From contig CAMMNN010000010.1 of assembly GCA_946498245.1 (NCBI GenBank), positions 1 to 64,000 of the forward strand: a DNA stretch of 64,000 bases, in the 5' to 3' direction. The stretch's first letter is position 1. Every line of letters begins with the position of its first letter. Made by a program: the position numbers and the translations under genes. A model generated the notes under the pieces. It did not search any database and was not told where the DNA came from. It saw only the letters and a list, made by a program, of their open reading frames with translations. Below, one piece after another: positions 26,630 to 36,251 of this stretch. The stretch comes from an uncultured Clostridium sp. (lineage in GTDB: Bacteria; Bacillota; Clostridia; Lachnospirales; Lachnospiraceae).

Positions 26630-28264
26630 TTAGCGGCGGCGTCCGCCGTGGCGCGGCGGGCGTTTGGCCTTGTAAGAAGAACTTTTTTTCTCCTTCAAAA
26701 GAAGCTCAAAGTCCTCCTGAGAACAGCCGATGTCTTTTAAACGCTGCTCCCGTCTGGCTTTGCGGCGCATTCTTTCTCTGGCTTCCCTTTGCTCATGGCG
26801 CTGCTTCAGGAACCATGCGGCGGACGAGAGGCCGGCCAAAATAACGACGACGGCCAGAGGGATCCAGACGAAGGCCGGTATTTTAGGAAGGCGGAAACCG
26901 GCTCCATCTTCCGGGGCGGAAGTTCTGCCCTTTGTGTCCTGACCAGACAGGCTTTCCGGAGTTTCTTCTGCGGATTGGCCTTCTGATACAGATTCCTGAA
27001 CGGGAGCAGGAGAGGGAAGTGGAAAATCTTCCGCAGCCGTTTCCAGGGATGTTTCTTCCGGAGAAGAGCTTTCGCTCTCCCCGCTGCTTTCCGCTGAAAG
27101 CAGGGCAGAGGATACCGGGGCTTCAATCTCTTTTAACAGCAGATATGCGGACCCCACAGCCCGCCCGCCGCAGGCGTATTGAATCTGAGCTACGGCGTTT
27201 TCCGGGGCAGTAGAAGGCAGATCGTAATTCAGAGTAGTCTCTGTGTCGGAAATACCGGCGTCTTTGGGAAGAGTGACGGAACACCCCGGATCCAGCGAAA
27301 GGACGGAAATACTGCTGGTAGTAAGTCCGGCAATGGTCATGTCGTTTTCGATAGACGTATAGGTACTGTCGTAATCTGCTACATTCAAAGTCCGGAAATT
27401 ATTGAAGCCGAAATCCATCAGCCGCTTTGTGTCAGTATAGTGGACCTGCTGGCCGTTTAAGATAACGGTTATGAGGGTCATGCCGTCCCGCTGGGCGCAG
27501 GTTACCAGGGTATTTCCTGCCAAAGAGGTATATCCTGTTTTGCCGCCGAAAGCGCCGGGATAATAAACGGAAGAATTTTTCTTCAGCATTTGGTGGTGGG
27601 CGTAGACCACATTATGGGGATCCTCGGGATCCGGGTACTGTTTGATGGGCGCGTGTTTCCAGTAAAGGGCACTGTCAATCTCCACAAAGGTTTCGTTCTG
27701 GAGGGCGGCCTGGGTAATAAGGGCCATATCATAGGCCGAGGTATAGTGGTTGGGATCGTTGAGGCCGCTGGGATTGGCAAAATGGCTGTCCTGACAGCCC
27801 AGTTCCGCCGCCTTTTGATTCATCATGTCGGCAAAGGCCTCTCTGGATCCTGCTACGTGCTCCGCCAAAGCGTTGGCGCTTTCATTGGCAGAGGCCAGAA
27901 GGAGGCCGTAAAGGCAGTCGCGGACTGTCAGAACGTCCCCTTCAGAGGCAGCCATATTGCTGGAATTTTCCTCCACATTATGGACAGCGTCGTAAGAGAA
28001 TGTCACCATCTCATCCAGATCGCAGTTCTCGATTACAATGAGAGCCGTGAGTATCTTCGTAATACTGGCCGGATAAAAGGGCTCGTGAATATTTTTTCCG
28101 TAAAGAATGGTTCCGGAATCTGCGTCCATTAAAATTCCGCTTCCCGCTTCCACGTAAGTGTCCTCCGGCCAGGAAACGGCAGCGGAGGCCTGGAAGGAAA
28201 AGGAACCGGTCCATACCATAAGGAAGACGGCCAGAGACAGGAAATATCTGTAAAAATGTTTCAT
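26630..28264 (-). CDS. D-alanyl-D-alanine carboxypeptidase (PBP5 family)
   Basis: The 544-residue protein has a signal peptide (MKHFYRYFLSLAVFLMVWTG, cleavage near ASA) and an S11 peptidase domain with S67xxK70 (PASITK), S125-A-N127 and K242-T-G (GKTGYTS). A Ser/Glu/Pro-rich spacer, a C-terminal membrane helix (about 465-485) and a basic tail follow. It trims the terminal D-Ala of peptidoglycan stem peptides. ATG 28264 is chosen because the signal peptide begins there and GGAG lies upstream; the open frame to 28375 overlaps the DUF1461 gene. Confidence 0.92.
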   Translation of the reverse strand: MKHFYRYFLSLAVFLMVWTGSFSFQASAAVSWPEDTYVEAGSGILMDADSGTILYGKNIHEPFYPASITKILTALIVIENCDLDEMVTFSYDAVHNVEENSSNMAASEGDVLTVRDCLYGLLLASANESANALAEHVAGSREAFADMMNQKAAELGCQDSHFANPSGLNDPNHYTSAYDMALITQAALQNETFVEIDSALYWKHAPIKQYPDPEDPHNVVYAHHQMLKKNSSVYYPGAFGGKTGYTSLAGNTLVTCAQRDGMTLITVILNGQQVHYTDTKRLMDFGFNNFRTLNVADYDSTYTSIENDMTIAGLTTSSISVLSLDPGCSVTLPKDAGISDTETTLNYDLPSTAPENAVAQIQYACGGRAVGSAYLLLKEIEAPVSSALLSAESSGESESSSPEETSLETAAEDFPLPSPAPVQESVSEGQSAEETPESLSGQDTKGRTSAPEDGAGFRLPKIPAFVWIPLAVVVILAGLSSAAWFLKQRHEQREARERMRRKARREQRLKDIGCSQEDFELLLKEKKSSSYKAKRPPRHGGRRR

Positions 28265-28310
28265 AAATTCGTAATCTCCATGTAACAGTTGGCGTTTCCT
28301 ACAGTATAGG

Positions 28311-29021
28311 CTATTTTGGGGGACAAGTAAAGGTGGTTTTGCGTTCTTTCTTCCAGAGCAGCAGGCAGACCGCAAAAATTACAGCAACGGAAATTCCAAA
28401 AATAGTCAGAATTAAGAATGCAGTGTCCATAAAAAAGGGTTCCGGGACAATATTAATGAGCATATCCGTTTCCGGATTCAAAATCCATAAATCATTGTCA
28501 AAGAAAATATGATGGAAAATTACGAAATACCGGTTAAAATCCGATGCGATTAAAGCCCACAGTCCGGCCCCTGCAAGGAATACGGCTCCCATACCAAGGC
28601 AGATAGCTCTGGGAAGGATTTTAAGAAGCTTTGCTTTGGAAACCGCCAGAAAAATCAGACACAGGACAATGATTCCCAGGGCGGCCCGACGGATTTGAAT
28701 AGCGGCTAAAAAGAGTACGCGGACGTCTTCCATATGGGCGATTTCCCGTTCATTAAAAAACTCCCGGTATTGGCCTCCCATAGTGGTAAAAACATGAAGA
28801 TCATCTCTATCGCCTCTTAGATAAGCCATCATCTCATCTGTTACGATTAACAGATCGTCCATGGTCATTTCCGGCAGATCCTCCAAAACCTGGTATTTTT
28901 CATATTCCTTTTGGTAATAGTCCGGAATCCAGTAGGCTACGGCTTCCACAGAGGTAATCAGAAGGATGGCCATAAGGCAGCAGGCGCACAGGAATCCGGC
29001 AAAATTTTGAAGCGCTTTCAT
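28311..29021 (-). CDS. TIGR01906/DUF1461 integral membrane protein
   Basis: The 236-residue protein has four predicted helices (near 5-27, 100-125, 130-155 and 200-225) and the family pattern of a ~75-residue outer loop with YLRGDRDDL and FNEREIAHMEDVR. The function of the family is unknown. ATG 29021 has TGGAGG eight bases upstream. It lies between the V-ATPase operon terminator and the carboxypeptidase gene. Confidence 0.85.
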   Translation of the reverse strand: MKALQNFAGFLCACCLMAILLITSVEAVAYWIPDYYQKEYEKYQVLEDLPEMTMDDLLIVTDEMMAYLRGDRDDLHVFTTMGGQYREFFNEREIAHMEDVRVLFLAAIQIRRAALGIIVLCLIFLAVSKAKLLKILPRAICLGMGAVFLAGAGLWALIASDFNRYFVIFHHIFFDNDLWILNPETDMLINIVPEPFFMDTAFLILTIFGISVAVIFAVCLLLWKKERKTTFTCPPK

Positions 29022-29073
29022 GTAAAAATCCTCCATAAATCAGCAGCGATTACGCCGCGGCTTTTGCAAAAGA

Positions 29074-29106
29074 GTCCCTCCGGCGGCTTCGGGCTGTCAG
29101 AGGGAC
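29074..29106 (-). terminator. Terminator-like hairpin after the V-ATPase operon
   Basis: On the minus strand GTCCCTC...GAGGGAC forms a stem with a GC-rich inner part, followed by TCTTTTG, about 16 bp beyond the subunit D stop. Confidence 0.6.
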
Positions 29107-29121
29107 GCAGATTGTAACAGT

Positions 29122-29748
29122 TTAGCTTTCTTTCTTTTCTTTGGTTCTTTTTATTACTTTTAACCGGGTAAATTCTTCCCTTTCCTTTTCTTCCAAGGCA
29201 TTGGAGATGCTTTTCGTCAGGGCCTCGTAGGTGGGAATGGTAATGTTTTTCAGAGCGTTGGCCCTCTTTTGGGTCTTTTTAATATTAGACGCCAGACGAT
29301 AGGCGGAATTTTCCACCATGGACAGCTTAATGGTCAGTTCCTTTACCTTTTCAAATTTGATTTTGGCAATGTCCAGAGACTCGCTGGTGCTGTAAAAAGA
29401 ATAATATGGAACAAGAGGCTTAGGCTCATGCTGGACCAGGGGAATTTCCGTACCCATAATACTTCGTGTTTTTATTTTCACCGAAGTTTCTACAGGAATG
29501 GAAAGGCTGATTTCCTGGACATAATTAATTCCCAGATCGATATTGGCTTTCTGCAGGGCCTGATACGCCTCACGGAAGGTGACGTCAATTTCCGACTGGA
29601 TATTTTTTGCCTGATCAATAAGGCCCATTAATTCCCGAATGAGAATATTCCGTTTCTTGTCCATGAGCCCATAGCCCTGTCGGGCCAGAGCCAGAGAATT
29701 TTTGGCCAGGATCAGATTGCCTTTTGTGGGAAATGTATTTGGATTCAT
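29122..29748 (-). CDS. ntpD: V-type ATPase subunit D
   Basis: The 208-residue protein is the long antiparallel coiled coil of the central rotor shaft. The N-terminal helix is NTFPTKGNLILAKNSLALARQGYGLMDKKRNIL, and the C-terminal helix has VENSAYRLASNIKKTQKRANALKN, both diagnostic of NtpD/AtpD. It is the last gene of the nine-gene operon, 17 bp after subunit B. Confidence 0.95.
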   Translation of the reverse strand: MNPNTFPTKGNLILAKNSLALARQGYGLMDKKRNILIRELMGLIDQAKNIQSEIDVTFREAYQALQKANIDLGINYVQEISLSIPVETSVKIKTRSIMGTEIPLVQHEPKPLVPYYSFYSTSESLDIAKIKFEKVKELTIKLSMVENSAYRLASNIKKTQKRANALKNITIPTYEALTKSISNALEEKEREEFTRLKVIKRTKEKKES

Positions 29749-29765
29749 AAAAATCCCTCCCCTTC

Positions 29766-31157
29766 TTATTTCTTGCTGTCAGCAGCCGGTTTGTAGTACT
29801 GATCCAGAATCTTCGTATCGATACGATCCAGTTCTTCTCTTGGAAGCATCCCTAAAAGCTCCCAGCCAATGTCCAGGGTCTGGAGGATTGTCCGGTTTTC
29901 ATGGGGATCCTGACCGATAAAGCGATCTTCAAAGGCCTTTCCAAATTCCAGATATTTCTTATCAATGGGTGAAAGCTCGTCTTCGCCGATAACGGATGCC
30001 AGAGCTCTGGCGTCCCCAACTTTAGCATAGCAGGAGAAAAGCTGATTGGCTACGGCCTGATGGTCGGCGCGGGTATAGCCTTCTCCGATACCGTCTTTCA
30101 TCAGACGGGACAGGGAGGGAAGGACATTAATAGGCGGATACACCGACTGTCCGTGGAGGCTCCTATCAAGAACAATCTGCCCTTCTGTAATATAGCCCGT
30201 TAAGTCAGGAATAGGATGGGTAATATCATCATTAGGCATAGTTAAAATCGGTATCTGGGTGACAGAACCGTTGATGCCCGCTACAATGCCGGCCCGTTCA
30301 TAAATACTTGCCAGCTCACTGTACAGGTATCCGGGGAAGCCCTTTCGGGAAGGAATCTCTCCCTTTGAGGAAGAAACCTCACGCATGGCCTCGGCAAAGG
30401 ACGTCATATCCGTAAGAATTACCAGGATATGCATACCCTTTTCAAAAGCCAGATATTCCGCTACAGTCAGAGCGATTTTCGGAGTAATCAGACGCTCCAC
30501 CACAGGATCGTTGGCCAGATTAATAAACATAGCCACATGGGAGGAAACGCCGCTTTCCTCAAAGGTACGGCGGAAAAACTCCGCCACATCATACTTTACG
30601 CCCATGGCGGCAAATACAATAGCAAACTCTTCGTCGGAATCGTCTCCCAGGGACGCCTGCTGGACGATCTGGGCGGCTAACTGATCGTGGGGAAGACCGT
30701 TGCCGGAGAATATAGGCAGCTTCTGTCCGCGGATCAGGGTGGTAAGTCCGTCAATGGCGGAGATACCGGTGCGGATATAATTCCTGGGATATTCCCGGGT
30801 TACAGGATTTAAAGGCTTACCGTTAATGTCCAGCCTGATGTCGGAGATAATATCCCCCAGCCCGTCAATGGGCTGGCCAATGCCGTTAAAGGTGCGGCCC
30901 AGCATGGAATCAGAAACGGCGATTTCCATAGGATGTCCCGTGAGACGGGTGTGGGTATTTCTGAGAGCCATGCCGTCTGTGCCTTCAAAAACCTGGATAA
31001 TGGCCTTGTCTTTATAAATCTCAATAATGCGGCCCAGCTTTTTTTCTTTGCCGTTTACCGTCATTTCCACAATTTCGTCGTAGGCGGCGTTCTGAACATC
31101 CTCCAGGACGACCAGAGGGCCATTAATCGCGCTTAAACCTAAATATTCAATTGCCAT
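29766..31157 (-). CDS. ntpB: V-type ATPase subunit B
   Basis: The 463-residue non-catalytic subunit has the ATP-synthase alpha/beta fold. The P-loop position is degenerate ([16 protein letters not shown]), as expected for B. Arg-finger region motifs such as [31 protein letters not shown] are present. It forms the A3B3 head with the A subunit encoded 15 bp upstream. Confidence 0.96.
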   Translation of the reverse strand: MAIEYLGLSAINGPLVVLEDVQNAAYDEIVEMTVNGKEKKLGRIIEIYKDKAIIQVFEGTDGMALRNTHTRLTGHPMEIAVSDSMLGRTFNGIGQPIDGLGDIISDIRLDINGKPLNPVTREYPRNYIRTGISAIDGLTTLIRGQKLPIFSGNGLPHDQLAAQIVQQASLGDDSDEEFAIVFAAMGVKYDVAEFFRRTFEESGVSSHVAMFINLANDPVVERLITPKIALTVAEYLAFEKGMHILVILTDMTSFAEAMREVSSSKGEIPSRKGFPGYLYSELASIYERAGIVAGINGSVTQIPILTMPNDDITHPIPDLTGYITEGQIVLDRSLHGQSVYPPINVLPSLSRLMKDGIGEGYTRADHQAVANQLFSCYAKVGDARALASVIGEDELSPIDKKYLEFGKAFEDRFIGQDPHENRTILQTLDIGWELLGMLPREELDRIDTKILDQYYKPAADSKK

Positions 31158-31172
31158 AAATGCTCCCTCCTT

Positions 31173-32939
31173 TTATGCGTTGCGTTCCAGAACATCATCA
31201 TAGAACTTGTCAATTTGTTTCTTATAGTCGTCAAAGAGATCCAGCCGGTTATTAGGCACATCATATTTGATGGCGATTACTTTATCAAAGATGGGATCCT
31301 GCTTCAGCACAGACATAGGCATACCCATGGAAATCAAAGTCCGGCTCTTTCTGTAAAGATACAGGATGATTTCCATCATACGGAACTGCTTGTCCATGGG
31401 AACGCAGGTATCCTCCTGATGGAAAGCGTTTTGCTGAAGGAAACCAACACGGATTACTTTTGCAATTTCCAGAATCAGTTTCTGATCATCCGGGAGCACG
31501 TCAGCGCCGATAAGCTTTACAATCTCCATGAGGCTGCTTTCCTGAGTCAGTATATAAACCATCCGGTTGCGGAAATCCACAAAACGGCTGTCCACATTAT
31601 CTGTATACCAAGGCGCCAGATCAGACAGATATTCCGAATAGCTGGTAAGCCAATGGATAGCCGGAAAGTGGCGGGCGTAAGCCAGAGATTTATCCAACGC
31701 CCAGAAACACCGGACGAAACGCTTGGTGTTTTGGGTGACTGGCTCTGAAAAATCGCCGCCCTGAGGGGAAACGGCCCCGATAATGGAAACGGATCCTTCC
31801 GTTCCGTTTAAGTTCCGCATCATGCCGGCCCGTTCATAAAAAGCAGAAAGGCGGGACGCCAGATATGCCGGGAAACCTTCCTCCGCCGGCATTTCCTCCA
31901 GACGGCCCGACAGCTCTCTCAGAGCCTCCGCCCATCGGGAGGTAGAATCCGCCATAATGGCTACGTGATACCCCATGTCCCGGTAGTATTCCGCCAGAGT
32001 CAGGCCGGAATAAAGGCTGGCTTCACGGGCCGCTACAGGCATATTGGAAGTGTTGGCAATCAAAGTGGTTCTGTCCATAAGAGGATTGCCGGATTTGGGA
32101 TCCACGAGCTTTGTAAATTCTTCCAGAACCTGAGTCATTTCGTTGCCGCGCTCGCCGCAGCCGATATAGATAATAATATCTGCGTCAGACCATTTAGCGA
32201 TCTGGTGCTGGGTCATGGTTTTGCCTGTACCAAAGCCGCCGGGAACGGCAGCAGTGCCGCCCTTAGCAATGGGGAAAAGGGTATCCAGGATTCTCTGTCC
32301 GGTAATAAGAGGCTTTGTGGCGGGAAAACGCTTGGAAACCGGACGGGAAACCCGAATCGGCCATTTTTGGGTCATGGTAATTTTTCGTTCTGTCCCGTCA
32401 GGGAGTCTCAGGGTCAGCAGAACATCATCAATAGTATATTCGCCGTCAGGAACTACCTCCAGAACGTAGCCGTCTACATCAGGAGGAAGCATAACCTTGT
32501 GGACAATGGCCCGGGTTTCCGGAACCTCAGCAATAATAGCTCCGGGAAGAAGCTGGTCACCCTTCTGCACGGTAATGTGAGTCTTCCATTTTTTACTGTG
32601 ATCCAGGGAATCTACGCTGACGCCGCGGCCAATGTAGGCTCCCTCCGTTTTTGCGATTTCGCCCAGAGGCCGTTCAATTCCATCGAAGATATTATTGAGA
32701 ATACCAGGGGCCAAAGTAACGGACACCGGGGCCCCCGTTCCAAAAACGCTTTCCCCCGGTTTAATTCCGGAGGTTTCCTCATATACCTGAATCGTAGTGC
32801 GCTCAGAGGAAAGGCCGATAACCTCGCCAATCAGGTTTTGGCGGCCAACGTAAACCATCTCGTTCATCTGCAGCCCGGGATCGCCCTGGAGATAAACCAC
32901 AGGTCCGTTAATTCCGTAAATAGTGCCTGTTTTACTCAT
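31173..32939 (-). CDS. ntpA: V-type ATPase catalytic subunit A
   Basis: The 588-residue subunit carries the Walker A loop PGGFGTGKT (about residues 232-240), the extra 'bulge' domain of A subunits (about 110-200), and the motifs GERGNEM and MADSTSRWAEALRE. Its start overlaps the subunit E stop by 8 bp. It hydrolyses or makes ATP in the peripheral V1/A1 head. Confidence 0.96.
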   Translation of the reverse strand: MSKTGTIYGINGPVVYLQGDPGLQMNEMVYVGRQNLIGEVIGLSSERTTIQVYEETSGIKPGESVFGTGAPVSVTLAPGILNNIFDGIERPLGEIAKTEGAYIGRGVSVDSLDHSKKWKTHITVQKGDQLLPGAIIAEVPETRAIVHKVMLPPDVDGYVLEVVPDGEYTIDDVLLTLRLPDGTERKITMTQKWPIRVSRPVSKRFPATKPLITGQRILDTLFPIAKGGTAAVPGGFGTGKTMTQHQIAKWSDADIIIYIGCGERGNEMTQVLEEFTKLVDPKSGNPLMDRTTLIANTSNMPVAAREASLYSGLTLAEYYRDMGYHVAIMADSTSRWAEALRELSGRLEEMPAEEGFPAYLASRLSAFYERAGMMRNLNGTEGSVSIIGAVSPQGGDFSEPVTQNTKRFVRCFWALDKSLAYARHFPAIHWLTSYSEYLSDLAPWYTDNVDSRFVDFRNRMVYILTQESSLMEIVKLIGADVLPDDQKLILEIAKVIRVGFLQQNAFHQEDTCVPMDKQFRMMEIILYLYRKSRTLISMGMPMSVLKQDPIFDKVIAIKYDVPNNRLDLFDDYKKQIDKFYDDVLERNA

Positions 32940-33522
32940 GGTCCTTCCCTCCTAAATCAAATTGAAATGTGCGGCGGGCCTCATCCAGTTTTGTTTCAAA
33001 AGAATTATCAATGAGGATGTGGGCGTGGGGAATAACGGCCCTCATACCGCCGGAAAAGGAATAGGCGCTGAGCCTGAGAGCATTCCTGTTTTGTACAGAG
33101 AGGGAGTGAAGCAGAGGTTCGTCTGCCGGATCCATATAAATAACCAGCTCCTTGTCTCCGGCAATTTTTTGAGCCTCTGTAATCTGACGCTCCAAAAGGG
33201 TGATGTATTCAGGCGTTCTCATAAAATCGGCCAGCATATTCTGGACTTCAACGAAAAGTTTGTCCTTTAACTCCTCCTGGTGTTTGCTCAGTTCCCGTTT
33301 AATATTGATTTGGGCGAGAGCCAGCTTTTTGTTGATCTCCCGTCCGATTTTTTCAGATTCTCCCTGAAGCTGCATAGAGAGGCGCCGGGTGGCATCCTCC
33401 TTGTGCTCCTCAAAAGCCTGTTCCAAAGCCGCCGCATATTCATCATACAAACGTGCGCTTTTGTCCCTGGCGTCCTCCATACAGATGTCCATAAAATGCT
33501 GCAGTTTCTCGTCTGTTGTCAA
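32932..33522 (-). CDS. ntpE: V-type ATPase subunit E (peripheral stalk)
   Basis: The 196-residue protein is a long charged helix (about 1-110) and a small C-terminal globular domain (GMRAVIPHAHILIDNSFETKLDEARR) typical of subunit E. It forms the peripheral stalk with the small coiled-coil subunit at the operon start. Coupled to subunit A. Confidence 0.93.
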   Translation of the reverse strand: MTTDEKLQHFMDICMEDARDKSARLYDEYAAALEQAFEEHKEDATRRLSMQLQGESEKIGREINKKLALAQINIKRELSKHQEELKDKLFVEVQNMLADFMRTPEYITLLERQITEAQKIAGDKELVIYMDPADEPLLHSLSVQNRNALRLSAYSFSGGMRAVIPHAHILIDNSFETKLDEARRTFQFDLGGKDHE

Positions 33523-33539
33523 ATTCAGTCACCTGCTTT

Positions 33540-33848
33540 CTATAATTTCAGTCCAATAGCTTCATTTACATAAGCGGTGATAAAGTTGGGCTTGCGGCCG
33601 GTGCCGTGGCGATCCGGAATTTCCACAATCAAAGGATACTTGCGTTCCAGTTTGACCTCGTCAATGATTTCCGGAAACTCCCGTCCGAATTTTTCCGTCA
33701 GGAGCACAATGCCAATCTCTTTATCGGCCAAAACTTTATCAAGGGCTTCTTTCAGCTCCGCCCGCTGGTGGACGACGCTGCCTTCCACACCTGCCAGCCT
33801 CATGCCGGTCCAGGTGTCGATATTGTCGCTGATAAGATACATTTTCAT
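33540..33848 (-). CDS. ntpG: V-type ATPase subunit F
   Basis: The 102-residue protein has the Rossmann-like fold of subunit F (NtpG in Enterococcus nomenclature): MYLISDNIDTWTGMRLAG, IGIVLLTEKF and PLIVEIPDRHG. It sits on the rotor beside subunit D. It starts 3 bp after the K stop with no clear ribosome site of its own, so it probably relies on re-initiation; M3 is an alternative start. Confidence 0.92.
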   Translation of the reverse strand: MKMYLISDNIDTWTGMRLAGVEGSVVHQRAELKEALDKVLADKEIGIVLLTEKFGREFPEIIDEVKLERKYPLIVEIPDRHGTGRKPNFITAYVNEAIGLKL

Positions 33849-33851
33849 AAA

Positions 33852-34283
33852 TTAAAGCTGTCCCAGGATCATGAAGGAAATGATCAGTCCATATAAGCAG
33901 ACACCTTCGGCAAGACCAACGAAGATTAAGGATTTACCAAGAATCGATCCGTCCTCACTAATTGCTCCCAATGCGGCGGAAGCAGCGGCGGAAACGGCGA
34001 TACCGCCGCCGATACAGGACATTCCTGTGGAAAGAGCGGCAGCCAGATAACCCCATCCGGCAGCGGAAGAAGCGGCTGCAGTCTCAGCGGTTTCTGCAAA
34101 TGCCGTACCGGAGAACATCAGAAAGGTAAGAACCAAAAGCGTGCCGAAAAAGAGGAATACGTTGACGCCTAAAGCGACTTTATAGCGTCCGCGGGTCTTT
34201 TCCCCGGCCGCATAGGTTCCGAAAGGAACTACGATTCCCAGAATTAATGCCAGTGCCAATGTGATTTTTACTGCTAATGTCAT
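33852..34283 (-). CDS. ntpK: V-type ATPase membrane rotor subunit K
   Basis: The 143-residue protein has four helices. The first pair (about 4-28 and 36-60) is a non-conserved hairpin. The second pair is the ion-carrying c-type hairpin (SCIGGGIAVSAAASAALGAI, then VGLAEGVCLYGLIISF) with the ion-binding Glu at about 126. Only one functional Glu is present. The residue after the Glu is Gly rather than the Ser/Thr often seen in sodium types, which does not settle ion specificity. ATG 34283 has AAGGAG upstream. Confidence 0.93.
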   Translation of the reverse strand: MTLAVKITLALALILGIVVPFGTYAAGEKTRGRYKVALGVNVFLFFGTLLVLTFLMFSGTAFAETAETAAASSAAGWGYLAAALSTGMSCIGGGIAVSAAASAALGAISEDGSILGKSLIFVGLAEGVCLYGLIISFMILGQL

Positions 34284-34319
34284 AATAAGATCTCTCCTTT
34301 TCAATGGTGATATTTATAA

Positions 34320-36251
34320 TTACTGCACGGTTTTTCCATAAGGCTTAAACGCCCGACCGCTGCCGCGGTAAAACCGGCTGAACAGTTCGTAGTATTCCAG
34401 ACGAAGAACCTGGATTCCTACAATCAGTCCTTCCATGCCGCAGACAAACAGATTTCCCAGGACAATAACAACCCAATTGGGATTCCCTGCTTCAGCGCCT
34501 GCCAGCATCAGAACTACCTCCATCATAGCGGCATGGCTGACGGCAAAAGCGCCGACACGGACGAAGGACAGCGTATTGGAAAAATAACTTAACAGGACCT
34601 CGAACAATTCAAAGAATCCCTGTACTACAAACATTCCCGGGCCGCCTTCCAGTTTGGCCGCTTTCTTTTCCAGAACAGCAGTTAAGGGTTCCTTAAAGAA
34701 GATTAAAAGCAGCGGAACCAAAAACATAACCGCCAGTACAACGGCAGCCGGAAGGGTGTGTCCGGTCATAAACAAAAGAATGGTTACTACCAGGCTGGCG
34801 TAAAAAACGAAACCGGCTGCGCCGTTGGTGTCAAACCAGACCTCGGCACTCTGATGGGCCCGGAAGGCATTGACAATATTTAAAATCATTGTAATAAGAA
34901 TGATCATCATACCCAGGGCAACGGCTACGACAAATACGGTGTTCAGCCTTCCGATAAAGGGAAGATTCGTCATGGCTTCGGCAGGCCTTAACCACAGAGG
35001 TTCTATAATATTTTCGAAACCAAAGACGCTTCCAAACAAGAAACCAAAAATCGTGGAGAAGAAGCCGCAGCAGGAAATAATAGCCGCCAGATCCCATTTT
35101 TTCGCTTTATAAAGAAGGAGGCCGCCTGCCAGCAGGCAGAGTCCCTGTCCGGCATCGCCGAACATAAATCCAAATAAGAAAGAATAGGTGATTCCAATGA
35201 GTACCGTCGGATCCAGTTCATTATAGGCGGGAAGGCCGTACATTTTAATAAACATTTCAAAGGGCCGGAAAATCCAGGGGTTTTTCATTTTCGTAGGCGG
35301 CCCGTTGAGAAGATTGGTGTGATCATTTTCTACGATGCAGAAAGTCTCATCATCCCGGGCAAGCTCCCCCTGCAGGCGATCCGCGTCTTTTTCAGCCATC
35401 CAGCCGCACAGAATGTAAAATGTGTGCTCATCATTGCAGGTGCAGGCCGCCATCTTCCGAATGTCAAAATTCCGGGTAAACACGGAAAGGCGGGCGTAAG
35501 CGGAAAGAAGCTCCGTTTTTTCCTGATTCAGAGCCTCAGCGATCTCCTGATCCAGTCGGGTTATCTGAGATTGGTAACCGGAAATTTCGCTTTGCAGTTT
35601 ATCGCAAGCTTCCTGAGGAGTTCCTACGTATTCGTCAGGAAGGAAAAACTGTTCAAAATGCATGGAAGCATAAATGGTGTCGACTTTATTGGCCAGCCGT
35701 TCCGGAACAAAATACAAAATCCAGACGTAATCCTCGTCCTCGTGACAGGGAAACAGGATGGTGTCAATGGTATCGTACACAAAGGAAAAGAACTTGTCAT
35801 AATACTCTCTGGAAATCCGCCCGAACCGGAACTTTACATATTTAAAATGAAGAATCCGGCTCACATCATAATCGAGTCCCACAAAGGGGCGGACCTTATC
35901 TAAGGAATCCTGAGCGGACTTCAGCTTTTGGGCCAACTCGTCTTTCTGCGCCGACAGCTTTTCCAAAACCAAATCCAGACGGTGGATAACCTCCGCTGCC
36001 TGGGACGCGTCCATGGAAGGAGAAGGCTGTACCTGCTCCTTCTCCGCAAAACCGGATGCCAGCTCTGTCGCCCGCTGGTATTCGGCCCGATAGGGATTGT
36101 TCTCTGTAAAGGGCCGCAGGTTGTGAACGGTTTTCAATTCTGACAATGCATTTTCTAAATGAATGTCATACTTGGAGAGATATTGATCCACCACCCGATC
36201 AATATCATCCTTTGGCCCTGAGATATTCAGAAATTTCATTTTCTCAATCAA
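34320..36251 (-). CDS. ntpI: V-type ATPase subunit I (a subunit)
   Basis: The 643-residue protein has a cytoplasmic N-terminal stalk-binding half (1-330) with coiled coils and a C-terminal half of about eight helices. The GFMFGDAGQGL motif and LSYFSNTLSFVRVGAFAVSHAAM carry the half-channel and essential Arg. It overlaps the upstream subunit C gene by 4 bp (ATGA). Confidence 0.95.
   Translation of the reverse strand: MIEKMKFLNISGPKDDIDRVVDQYLSKYDIHLENALSELKTVHNLRPFTENNPYRAEYQRATELASGFAEKEQVQPSPSMDASQAAEVIHRLDLVLEKLSAQKDELAQKLKSAQDSLDKVRPFVGLDYDVSRILHFKYVKFRFGRISREYYDKFFSFVYDTIDTILFPCHEDEDYVWILYFVPERLANKVDTIYASMHFEQFFLPDEYVGTPQEACDKLQSEISGYQSQITRLDQEIAEALNQEKTELLSAYARLSVFTRNFDIRKMAACTCNDEHTFYILCGWMAEKDADRLQGELARDDETFCIVENDHTNLLNGPPTKMKNPWIFRPFEMFIKMYGLPAYNELDPTVLIGITYSFLFGFMFGDAGQGLCLLAGGLLLYKAKKWDLAAIISCCGFFSTIFGFLFGSVFGFENIIEPLWLRPAEAMTNLPFIGRLNTVFVVAVALGMMIILITMILNIVNAFRAHQSAEVWFDTNGAAGFVFYASLVVTILLFMTGHTLPAAVVLAVMFLVPLLLIFFKEPLTAVLEKKAAKLEGGPGMFVVQGFFELFEVLLSYFSNTLSFVRVGAFAVSHAAMMEVVLMLAGAEAGNPNWVVIVLGNLFVCGMEGLIVGIQVLRLEYYELFSRFYRGSGRAFKPYGKTVQ

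Noticed and set aside
31965..33014. 349-codon plus-strand open frame inside the V-ATPase operon
   Set aside because: It is antisense to the strongly conserved ATPase subunit A and E genes and its product has no domain pattern.
33852..34283. Sodium specificity of the V-ATPase from subunit K
   Set aside because: The residues around the ion-binding Glu do not give a clear sodium or proton signature by eye.
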